A stretch of DNA of 64,000 nucleotides from Aquilonibacter sp963820185 (GTDB lineage: Bacteria > Vulcanimicrobiota > Vulcanimicrobiia > Vulcanimicrobiales > Vulcanimicrobiaceae). The stretch's first letter is position 1. Each line of letters starts with the position of its first letter. A program made the translations under genes and the position numbers. Below the pieces are notes generated by a model. The model saw nothing but the letters and a program-made list of their open reading frames with translations. It searched no databases and had not been told where the DNA came from. Where the stretch lies: positions 682,001-746,000 of the forward strand of contig CAWFYV010000002.1 of NCBI GenBank assembly GCA_963820185.1. Direction: 5' to 3'. Below, in pieces: positions 53,075 to 61,248 of the stretch.

Positions 53075-55569
53075 AAGCGGTGGTGATGGCCGGCGGTGAA
53101 GGCTCGCGTCTACGCCCGCTTACGTCGCGGCGTCCCAAGCCGCTGGCGCCGATCGCCAACAAACCGGTGATGCACCACATCGTCGATTTGCTCGCGCAAC
53201 ACGGCATCACCGAAGTCGTGACGACGTTGCACTATCTCGCGGATGAGATCGAAACGTATTTTGGCGATGGCTCGGCGCTCGGCGTCTCGATGCAGTACGT
53301 GGTCGAAGATACGCCGCTCGGCACGGCCGGCGCGGTCAAGATGGCCGAAGAACTGCTCGGCACCGAGACCTTCGTGATCATCTCGGGCGACGCGATGACC
53401 GACGTGGACCTCACCGCGTTGCTCGATGCGCACAAGCGCGCAGGCAACGTCGCGACACTTGCACTGTGGCGCGTGAACAATCCGCTCGAGTTCGGCGTCG
53501 TGATCACCGATGACGACGGCCGCATCACCCGTTTTCTCGAGAAGCCGTCGTGGGGCGAGGTATTTTCAGATACGATCAACACCGGCATCTACGTCCTCGA
53601 ACCCGAGATCTTCGCGTACATGGAAGCGGGCAAGAACTACGATTTCTCCAAGGACATCTTTCCGCTGTTGTTGCGTGACGGCAAGCGCCTCGGCGGTCAC
53701 GTGATCTCTGACTATTGGGCCGATGTCGGAAACCTGCAACAATATCAGCAGGCAAATTACGACGCCCTCACCGGTTCGGTACGTACGCTCCGTCCACGCA
53801 ATCAAATTGGCGACAGCCTGTGGGTGGGTGAGGGCTGCGAGATCGATCCAAGTGCGACGATTCGCGGCGACGTGCAGTTCGGCGACGGCGTGACCGTTGG
53901 CCCCGGTGCATTGATCGAGGGGCCGTCGTGTATTGGAAGCGGTTCGATCTTGGAAGCAGGCGCGCGGGTACGTCGCTCGGTGCTGTGGGAGAACGTGTAC
54001 GTCGGCGACGAGGCGCAGCTCACCGACTGCACGGTGGCCAATCGCACGATCGTCAAAGCCCGTGCGACGGTCGGCGAGGGGGCAGTCGTCGGCGAGCGCT
54101 GTGTGATCGGCGAAGCGGCGACGATCCGGCCGCACTTGCGCTTGTGGCCGGAAAAAAATGTGACCTCGGGCGCGATCGTCTCGATGTCGCTTATCTACGG
54201 TATTAAGTGGCCGGGTTCGCTGTTCGGCGGTGTCGGTGTGAGCGGTCTGGCGAATCTCGAGATCACACCGGAATTCGCGCTCAAACTGGGGCAGGCGTTC
54301 GGGTCGTTTTTGCGGTCGGGCGACACGGTCATGACGAGTCGCGACACACACCCGTCGAGCCGCATCATGAATCGTTGCGTGATCTCGGGCCTCCTCAGCG
54401 TCGGCGCGAACGTCGAAGATCTGCGTTCGTATCCCTTGCCACTCTCGCGCTTTGCAACACGAACGAGCGGTAATGGCGCGGTGCACGTGCGCTTGGCGCC
54501 GGATGACCCGCATTCCCTACTCGTCGAGTTTCTCGATAGTTCCGGCATCAACGTCGACAAAGCCACCGAACGCAAGATCGAAAATCTCTTCTTCCGTGAG
54601 GACTTCCGGCGTGTCGCGATGGATGATGTCGGACTGTTGAACTTTCCGGCGCGAGCACTTGAAAGCTATACTGCGGCGTTTCTCGATGCGCTGAACCCAC
54701 AAGGGATGGGCGATCGGCGCTTTCGCGTGGTCATCGACTACGCCAACGGCAATGCTGCGCTCGTGCTGCCGCGTATTTTGAGCAAACTGAACATCGAGAC
54801 AATCGCACTCAATGCCTACTTTGACGACAATCGCGTGCACACGGTCAACGTGGAACGTTCGCAGTCGCTGGCGCAACTCAGAGACATCGTCGGTACGTTG
54901 CGGGCGGACCTGGGCATTCTGCTCGATCACGATGGCGAGACCTTTGCAATCGTCGACGATACCGGGCGGATCGTCGTCGGCGAGGAACTGATCGCGCTCT
55001 TGACGCTGATGGTCGTGCGGGCCGGCGCGAAGATGGTTGCCGTGCCGGTCATGGCGCCCGAAGCGATCGAACGCATCGCGCAAAGCTATGGCGCGACGGT
55101 AATTCGCGCGCGCAGCGACCGCCGCTCGTTGATGGCGCTCGCTCAAGCCCGGGGCAAGGAACTCGCCTTCGCCGGCGGTGCCAACTACGAAGTGATCTTT
55201 CCCGAACTGCACCCGGCGTTCGATGCGCTCTACGGCTGCGCGAAGGTACTCGAACTGCTCGCGCGTGAAGGCCGGCGTATGAGCGAACTGGTCGACATGT
55301 TGCCCGACTGGCACGTCGCAACGGTGCGCGTCCCGTGTCCGTGGGAACATAAGGGCCGCGTGATGCGTTCGTTGATCGCCGAGCAGCAGCGCGATCAGAT
55401 CGAGCTCTTCGAAGGCTTGCGCGTACGCCACGATGATGGGTGGGTCTTGGTCTTGCCCGACGCATCGGACCCGACGTTCAGTATCTACGCCGAGGCACCG
55501 AGCGACGGAGAAGCCTTTGCCTATGCGGAACGCATGGGCACGCGTATCGAGCAACTTTCAAGCGCATGA
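53071..55569 (+). CDS. Nucleotidyltransferase-LbH-phosphomannomutase-like fusion
   Basis: An 832-residue fusion. Residues 1-230 are a sugar-phosphate nucleotidyltransferase (VVMAGGEGSRLRPLTSRRPKPLAPIANKP, TPLGTAGAVKMAEELL, ISGDAMTDVDL, FLEKPSWGEVFSDTINTGIYVL). Residues about 245-365 are left-handed beta-helix hexapeptides (IGDSLWVGEGCEIDPSATIRGD ... AVVGERCVIGEAATI). From about 380 a phosphomannomutase/phosphoglucomutase-like domain follows. Its active-site loop reads TSRDTHPSSRIMNR instead of TASHNP, the metal loop is LLDHDGETFAIVD instead of DGDGDR, and a typical GExSGH is missing. The mutase half is probably inactive or altered. Mannose-1-phosphate guanylyl- or glucose-1-phosphate nucleotidyltransfer is the likely activity. 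Overlaps malQ by 4 bp. Confidence 0.85.
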   Translation: MKAVVMAGGEGSRLRPLTSRRPKPLAPIANKPVMHHIVDLLAQHGITEVVTTLHYLADEIETYFGDGSALGVSMQYVVEDTPLGTAGAVKMAEELLGTETFVIISGDAMTDVDLTALLDAHKRAGNVATLALWRVNNPLEFGVVITDDDGRITRFLEKPSWGEVFSDTINTGIYVLEPEIFAYMEAGKNYDFSKDIFPLLLRDGKRLGGHVISDYWADVGNLQQYQQANYDALTGSVRTLRPRNQIGDSLWVGEGCEIDPSATIRGDVQFGDGVTVGPGALIEGPSCIGSGSILEAGARVRRSVLWENVYVGDEAQLTDCTVANRTIVKARATVGEGAVVGERCVIGEAATIRPHLRLWPEKNVTSGAIVSMSLIYGIKWPGSLFGGVGVSGLANLEITPEFALKLGQAFGSFLRSGDTVMTSRDTHPSSRIMNRCVISGLLSVGANVEDLRSYPLPLSRFATRTSGNGAVHVRLAPDDPHSLLVEFLDSSGINVDKATERKIENLFFREDFRRVAMDDVGLLNFPARALESYTAAFLDALNPQGMGDRRFRVVIDYANGNAALVLPRILSKLNIETIALNAYFDDNRVHTVNVERSQSLAQLRDIVGTLRADLGILLDHDGETFAIVDDTGRIVVGEELIALLTLMVVRAGAKMVAVPVMAPEAIERIAQSYGATVIRARSDRRSLMALAQARGKELAFAGGANYEVIFPELHPAFDALYGCAKVLELLAREGRRMSELVDMLPDWHVATVRVPCPWEHKGRVMRSLIAEQQRDQIELFEGLRVRHDDGWVLVLPDASDPTFSIYAEAPSDGEAFAYAERMGTRIEQLSSA

Positions 55570-56099
55570 ACGATCCGCAGACGGTCTTCAGCGAGTGGTC
55601 GAACTTCTACGTCATCACCGGCTCGTCGTCGGCGGCGCTGACGGGATTGGTGTTCATCGTCGTGACGCTTTCCGCGGACCGCCGGCGCGGGCAACCCGGC
55701 CGCGGCGAAGGGACGTCGATCTTCAATTCACCGACGATCATGCACTTCTGCATCGCGTTTCTTATCTCGGGGATCTTTGCAGCGCCCTGGCCTCGACACG
55801 CCCTTGCCGGAATATCGGTTGGTTTGGCCGGACTCTTCGGTATCGTGTACGTCACGCATTTGGTCGTTCGCGCGCGACGGCTGACGGTTTACCAACCGGA
55901 CTTTAGCGACTGGACCTGGTTTTTCGGGCTGCCAATGGCGGCGTACATCGTGCTCTTCGTCGCGGGATTTATGCTCGTGTACGTACCGTCGCAAGCGGCG
56001 TTTGCAATCGGCGGCGCAACGCTGTTGTTGATCTTCATCGGGATCCACAATGCGTGGGACGTCGTGACTTATTTGGCAATGGACAACGCTGACGAGTAA
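55566..56099 (+). CDS. Five-helix membrane protein of unknown function
   Basis: A 177-residue integral membrane protein. It starts at an ATG overlapping the preceding stop. It begins FSEWSNFYVITGSSSAALTGLVFIVVTLSADRR, a signature seen in many small, uncharacterised bacterial membrane proteins. Further helices are MHFCIAFLISGIFAA, HALAGISVGLAGLFGIVYV, WFFGLPMAAYIVLFVAGFMLVY and AFAIGGATLLLIFIGIHNAWDVVTYLAM. The last 31 bp overlap the 3' end of the convergent amine oxidase gene. No function can be assigned; it is last in the plus-strand glucan set. Confidence 0.7.
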   Translation: MNDPQTVFSEWSNFYVITGSSSAALTGLVFIVVTLSADRRRGQPGRGEGTSIFNSPTIMHFCIAFLISGIFAAPWPRHALAGISVGLAGLFGIVYVTHLVVRARRLTVYQPDFSDWTWFFGLPMAAYIVLFVAGFMLVYVPSQAAFAIGGATLLLIFIGIHNAWDVVTYLAMDNADE

Positions 56100-57343
56100 C
56101 CAGTATCGAGGGCCCCGGCAACCGTGCCGGCGTCGTCGCTCGAGGTCGCCTCGCCGGCAAAGAAGAGTGTACCGTCGATCGGTTCGGCGAGCCACTCGCG
56201 CGCATTGCCCGCGCCAACGCGCAAATAGCTGTATGCACCGCACGCAAACGGATCGGCTTGCCAATCGTGAAAGTACGCGTTGCGCAGCTCTTCTTTGACG
56301 TCAACCGAAGGAAAGAGCATCGCAACGGAGTCGAGCGCGGCGCGGATCGGATCCACGCCCCGATCGCGCAAGCGTTGCGCGGCGCCGCCGCCGGCCCAGC
56401 CCATCAGGATCGGGGCTCGATCCGGATAACGCGACCAGATCGTCTGCAGTTGACACTGGGGAGCGCGAAAGAAGCCGGCGTCGCGGTAGCGGCCGTTTTC
56501 GACTTGGCGCCAAAACGGCTCGCGAAACTCGAGTGCGATTTTTATGACGGGTCCCATCGCGATCGCGTTGATGGCAACACGCTTGTCGGCAGGAAGCGCG
56601 GGCGTGAAGAGCGCGACGTCGTGCTGGAGCACGCCGATCGGCAACGTGATGATGACGTGCCGTGCATCGATGCGCAGCGGCTCGCCGTCACACTGGGCGT
56701 CGATCTGCACGCTATGCGCCGACCATGCTATGTGCGTAACGCGCGTACGCAGGAAGAGCCGATCTCCAGCGGTCTGCGCGAGGTGCTCCATGATCGGCGC
56801 GTAGCCGTCGCGCGGGCGATGCGACGTGTCGTTGACGCCGCTGCGCCACTCGTTGGCGATGCCGATGATGCTCGCGTCATTGACGAGAGCCGCATCGAAG
56901 CCTTCGACGAGCGTGCACAGCCGCGCGCGATCGTCGGTCGAGATTTCGTCCGGCGGGAGGCTGTCGAGAAAGGCCTCTACGCTCTGGTCGCGTCCGTTGA
57001 CGTCGACGCGGCGCAGAATGCGTTCAGCGGCGCGCCAGGAATCCGGCGAGGCTTCGAGATGGCCGCGCTCCAGGGTGAACGACGCGCCGTCGGTTGGCAG
57101 CGCAGGCTCGTTGATCTCGCGCATCAACGCGCGTGTCGATTGCGCTGCGCCGTGGATGAACTCCGCGCCGAGCTCGACCGGCGCGGTGCCGTCTGGCGAG
57201 CATAGCGTGTGTGCGCGCCCACCGACGCGATCGCGCGCCTCGACGAGCAGAAAGTCGATGTCGCGCTCGCGCAGTTTGCGCGCGGCCGCGAGACCGGCGG
57301 CACCGGCGCCGATAATCGCGACCTGGGTGCGCAGCTGCGTCAT
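56069..57343 (-). CDS. FAD-dependent amine oxidase (MAO family)
   Basis: A 424-residue flavoprotein. I start it at the ATG at 57343, giving TQLRTQVAIIGAGAAGLAAARKLRERDIDFLLVEARDRVGGRAHT (FAD dinucleotide fold GxGxxG plus the E-A-R-D-R-V-G-G-R loop). Substrate-domain features include HVIITLPIGVLQHD and GPVIKIALEFREPFW. The C-terminal FAD segment is EPIDGTLFFAGEATSSDDAGTVAGALDTG. Members oxidise amines, polyamines or amino acids. The start overlaps the stop of the glucosidase-glycosyltransferase fusion by 4 bp, so the oxidase is translated with it; the amine substrate and the link to glucan metabolism are unknown. Confidence 0.9.
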   Translation of the reverse strand: MTQLRTQVAIIGAGAAGLAAARKLRERDIDFLLVEARDRVGGRAHTLCSPDGTAPVELGAEFIHGAAQSTRALMREINEPALPTDGASFTLERGHLEASPDSWRAAERILRRVDVNGRDQSVEAFLDSLPPDEISTDDRARLCTLVEGFDAALVNDASIIGIANEWRSGVNDTSHRPRDGYAPIMEHLAQTAGDRLFLRTRVTHIAWSAHSVQIDAQCDGEPLRIDARHVIITLPIGVLQHDVALFTPALPADKRVAINAIAMGPVIKIALEFREPFWRQVENGRYRDAGFFRAPQCQLQTIWSRYPDRAPILMGWAGGGAAQRLRDRGVDPIRAALDSVAMLFPSVDVKEELRNAYFHDWQADPFACGAYSYLRVGAGNAREWLAEPIDGTLFFAGEATSSDDAGTVAGALDTGYSSALSIAK

Positions 57344-60300
57344 TGGGTCGCGACGAACGCGAGCTTGGCGTCGAGGATTTCGAGTACCGACGGCCACGTG
57401 AACTGGCGCGCGGTGGCAAATGCGCTTTCGATCATGCGCTCGCGCAAGCCGGAGCTGCTCCACAGATGTTCGAGATAGCTGGCAAGTTCCGCCGGGTCGC
57501 CCGTATCGCACACGATCGCGTTGTCGAACGGACGCGCATAGTCTTCGCCGGTCGAACCGCAGACCGCGATCCCGCCCGAGGCCATGACCTCCAATCCGAC
57601 CAGACCGAAGGGCTCTTTGCCGCTGTTCGCGAGCACCGCATCAGCCGTGGCATAGAGCGTGTAGAGCAACGCATCGGGCAAGAAGCTACGAATGTTCACG
57701 ATATCGGCGCGCGAGGTTGCCAGGATGGCGGCGAGCGATTCCGCAGAAGGCGATTCGAGGTTCACGTCGTCGATCTGGAGTCCACGATCGCGCGCGCGCG
57801 CGAAGACCTCGCCGGCGTACGGTTCTTTCCCGCCGCGGATGATCAGCTGGACCGGCACGCTCTGTGCGCGCAGATCCGCCACCGCGTCGATTGCTTGCAG
57901 CCAGCGTTTGTCGGGATCGAAGCGTCCGACTTTGAGCAAAAGGTGGCGGTTGCCGAGCATGCGCCGCAGATAGGCGGCGTCCGCTGCGCTGGCTTCGGAA
58001 AAGACGCGTTCGGGAATCCCGTTGGGTATGACCAGCGCTTGCGCTCCGTGTTGCGCAACTTCGAATTTCATGTAGCGGCTCACGCAGGTGAGCTGCGTAG
58101 CGCGCGCGAGCTCGTGAAAGTCGATCGTGTGAAAACCGTACGTGTTATTGGCGTTCCACGCCATCGTCATTGAGCCGCGAAGACCCGCTTCGCGCGCAAT
58201 GCGATCCAGCCTGAGCACCGTGGGCACGACCTGCCAATCCTCGGCGAGCACGAGCACACGCTCACCGCGCTGCGCCGCCGGTTGCACGATCGACTCGAGG
58301 ACAAACGGCGGCACGCTGTTGCGGTAGTCCTCCATCTTGCCCCACTCGCCGTCGTAGACGCCCTGCGGGTGGTGCAACGAGATCCACTGACACCAACGCC
58401 GCAGCGTGAGCGCGTTGCCACGTTGCTCGACCGCATCAAGATGCGGGTCGCCGACGAAGATGAGATCGGTGCGTAGGCCTGCTTCGTCGAGCGCAGTCGC
58501 AAGTTCGGTCACGCGCACGCCAAGCCCGCCGACCATCGAGTAGCGATCGGGCCCTTCGAACGCGAGGATCACGACGTTGGCTGGAATGTGCGGATAACGG
58601 CTCATCGATCCGTACTCACTTCGCTGTTCGATCAGCTTTGCTATCAGCGCCGTCCAGCCGGTTTGATGGCTCGCGCCGATGCCGGCACCGTTGTCGCCGT
58701 TGAAGTATTCGTAGAAGAGCACGTTGTCGCGCCACTCGGGCTCGCTAAACTTTTCGACGCCGCCGTTGACCGGCCGGTGGCCCTGCTTGTTCGGCAAGAA
58801 GATATTGATGAGGCGATTGGAGAGCATGGCGCTCACCTCCCACAAGTCCAGCATTTTCCCGCTTCCGGTCGGCGCTTCGACTTTGAGCGTGCTGCCGTAG
58901 TAGTAGTGAAAGCGCTGCAGCGCTTCGATTAACAAGTAATTCAGCGGAAACCAAATCGGGCCGCGCCAATTCGAGTTGCCGCCGAAAAGGCCGCTGGTCG
59001 ACTCGGCCGGTTCGTAGTCCACGGCATACTCGTGCCCATCGAGACGTAGGACGAAAGGATGGTCTTTGTGGTAACGCGAGAGTGCGCGGAGCCCGTAAGG
59101 GCTCAGGAATTCAGCTTCATCCAGCATAGTTTGCAGTAATCGCGTCAGCCGGTCACGTCCGACGATCGAAAGCAGGCGGCGCTCGCCCATGCCCATCTCT
59201 TCGATACTCGCGACGCCACGCGCTAAATCCGGGCGATGGGTTATGAACCATTCGACGCGGCGTTTGAATTCCGGCAGCGAGTTGAAATCTTCAGGCTCGA
59301 TGATCTCGACCGCCAACAATGGCAGGAGCCCGACCATCGAGTGGATGCGCATCGGAATCGTTTGGCCGTCGTCGAGCATCAGCATATCGTAGTAAAAGCC
59401 GTCGTGATCGTCCCACAGGCCCGAGCCGCCAAGGTGATTCATGGCGTTAGCGATGTAGAGGAAGTGCTCGAAGAACTTGATCGCGATGTCTTCATAGACG
59501 TTATCGTGCATCGCGAGCTCGATAGCGATCGCAAGCATGTTGAGCGTATAGACGCCCATCCAACTGGTACCGTCCGATTGATTCAGAAAGCCGCCGGTGG
59601 GCATCGGCTGGCTGCGATCGAACACGCCGATGTTGTCCAAACCGAGGAACCCGCCTTGGAACACGTTATTGCCTTGTGAGTCTTTGCGGTTCACCCACCA
59701 AGTGAAGTTAAGCAGCAGTTTCTGGAAGATGCGCTCGAGAAACGCGATGTCGCCACGCCCGTGCTCTTTCTGTTCGATGTTGTAAATGCGCAGCGCCGCC
59801 CACGCATGGACCGGCGGGTTGACGTCGCCGAATGCCCACTCGTAAGCGGGCAACTGACCGTTCCCGTGCATAAACCATTCGCGCGCAAGCAGGATCAGCT
59901 GCCCCTTCGCGAACGCGGGATCGATCAGCGCAAACGCAACCGTGTGAAAGGCGAGATCCCACGCCGCAAACCAGGGGTACTCCCACTTGTCGGGCATCGA
60001 CATGACTTCCGCGGAATCGAAGTTGATCCAGTCGTGGTTACGTCCGCGCAACCGTTCGGGCGGCGGGGAGGGCTGCAACGGATCGCCGGCGAGCCAGCGC
60101 ATCATGTTGTAGTGGTAGAACTGTTTTGTCCACAGCAGTCCGGCAAAGGCTTGTCGCTGGACGTTGCGAGCCTCGCCGTCGGCGTGAAAGGGATTGAGCT
60201 CTTCGTAGTAGGCGTCGGTCTCTTCGAGACGCGTCGAAAAGATGGCATCGAAGCCCTCGCCGAATGGCGGATCGTGCGTCTTGTTTGAAAGACGCAGTTT

Positions 60301-61248
60301 CGTCGTGCGCGTCTCGCCGGGCTGCAGTTCCAGGGTAAAGTGCGCGCTGCACTTCGTGCCGCGTACCGAATCGACCGCGCTCGCTTCGCCGTGAACCAAG
60401 TACTGGTCGATACCGTCCTTCACGCGCGGTGCCCGATTGGGGACGCCGTAGAGCGCCTCAAAGTTCGTCTCGTTCTCGGTGAAGAGTAGTTCGGGTGCGT
60501 CTTCGACGTAAAACCAATAATCGCCAAGGTTCGCTTGATGCGCGACGCAGGCGTGAATGCCGCGGACGTGATGGCGCAGCTCGATCGACGAACGCTCGAT
60601 GCCTTCGCGCCACGACCACTCGTTGCGAAACCACAGCGTCGGCAGCAGGTGCAGTGTGTGGGCCCGCGCGCCGCGATTCGTCGCGGTAACGCGAATCAGC
60701 ATGTCGTCAGGTTCGCCCTTGGCGTACTCGACGGCAACGTCGAAATAGGCATCCTCGTCAAAAATGCCGGTATCAATCAACTCGTATTCGGAGTCTGAGC
60801 GCGATCGGCGGCGATTAGTATCGATCAAATCGTTGTAGGGAAACGCCGCGTGCGGGTACTTGTAAAGCGCACGCATGTAGGCGTGCGATGGCACGTTGTC
60901 GAGGTAGTAATAGTACTCCTTAACGTCTTCACCGTGATTGCCTTGCGGACCCGAGAGGCCGAACAGCCGCTCTTTGATGCGGTCATCGTTGCCGTTCCAC
61001 ATCGAAATAGCAAAGCAGAGATGCTGGTTGACGTCGGAGATGCCGAAAATGCCATCTTCGCCCCAGCGGTACACGCGCTTGTGCGCGACGTCGAAGGGGA
61101 AGTAATCCCAGGCTTCACCGGTCGCGCTGTAGTCCTCGCGCACCGTGCCCCATTGGCGGTCGCTGATATACGGGCCCCACTTGCGCCAATGCACGCGGTC
61201 TTCGTGCTCGGCCATGCGTCCGTGCTCGACGGTCGGGGGCTCGATCAT
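57340..61248 (-). CDS. GH63-like glucosidase fused to a GT4-like glycosyltransferase
   Basis: A 1302-residue fusion. Residues about 1-880 are an MGH1/GH63-like (alpha/alpha)6 glucosidase: RVYRWGEDGIFGISDVNQHLCFAISMWNG at the start, YPWFAAWDLAFHTVAFAL (probable catalytic Asp), DVNPPVHAWAAL, GGSGLWDDHDGFYYDM, and SNWRGPIWFPLNYLLIEAL. Residues about 885-1302 are a GT-B glycosyltransferase: VVILAFEGPDRYSMVGGLGVRVTELATAL, IPNGIPERVFSEAS, LLLKVGRFDPDKRWLQAI, and the EX7E motif in ANSGKEPFGLVGLEVMASGG. Glucan hydrolysis and glucosyl transfer may work together in one polypeptide. The ATG at 61248 shares a base with the upstream TGA; a TTG directly before it is an alternative. Confidence 0.85.
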   Translation of the reverse strand: MIEPPTVEHGRMAEHEDRVHWRKWGPYISDRQWGTVREDYSATGEAWDYFPFDVAHKRVYRWGEDGIFGISDVNQHLCFAISMWNGNDDRIKERLFGLSGPQGNHGEDVKEYYYYLDNVPSHAYMRALYKYPHAAFPYNDLIDTNRRRSRSDSEYELIDTGIFDEDAYFDVAVEYAKGEPDDMLIRVTATNRGARAHTLHLLPTLWFRNEWSWREGIERSSIELRHHVRGIHACVAHQANLGDYWFYVEDAPELLFTENETNFEALYGVPNRAPRVKDGIDQYLVHGEASAVDSVRGTKCSAHFTLELQPGETRTTKLRLSNKTHDPPFGEGFDAIFSTRLEETDAYYEELNPFHADGEARNVQRQAFAGLLWTKQFYHYNMMRWLAGDPLQPSPPPERLRGRNHDWINFDSAEVMSMPDKWEYPWFAAWDLAFHTVAFALIDPAFAKGQLILLAREWFMHGNGQLPAYEWAFGDVNPPVHAWAALRIYNIEQKEHGRGDIAFLERIFQKLLLNFTWWVNRKDSQGNNVFQGGFLGLDNIGVFDRSQPMPTGGFLNQSDGTSWMGVYTLNMLAIAIELAMHDNVYEDIAIKFFEHFLYIANAMNHLGGSGLWDDHDGFYYDMLMLDDGQTIPMRIHSMVGLLPLLAVEIIEPEDFNSLPEFKRRVEWFITHRPDLARGVASIEEMGMGERRLLSIVGRDRLTRLLQTMLDEAEFLSPYGLRALSRYHKDHPFVLRLDGHEYAVDYEPAESTSGLFGGNSNWRGPIWFPLNYLLIEALQRFHYYYGSTLKVEAPTGSGKMLDLWEVSAMLSNRLINIFLPNKQGHRPVNGGVEKFSEPEWRDNVLFYEYFNGDNGAGIGASHQTGWTALIAKLIEQRSEYGSMSRYPHIPANVVILAFEGPDRYSMVGGLGVRVTELATALDEAGLRTDLIFVGDPHLDAVEQRGNALTLRRWCQWISLHHPQGVYDGEWGKMEDYRNSVPPFVLESIVQPAAQRGERVLVLAEDWQVVPTVLRLDRIAREAGLRGSMTMAWNANNTYGFHTIDFHELARATQLTCVSRYMKFEVAQHGAQALVIPNGIPERVFSEASAADAAYLRRMLGNRHLLLKVGRFDPDKRWLQAIDAVADLRAQSVPVQLIIRGGKEPYAGEVFARARDRGLQIDDVNLESPSAESLAAILATSRADIVNIRSFLPDALLYTLYATADAVLANSGKEPFGLVGLEVMASGGIAVCGSTGEDYARPFDNAIVCDTGDPAELASYLEHLWSSSGLRERMIESAFATARQFTWPSVLEILDAKLAFVATQ

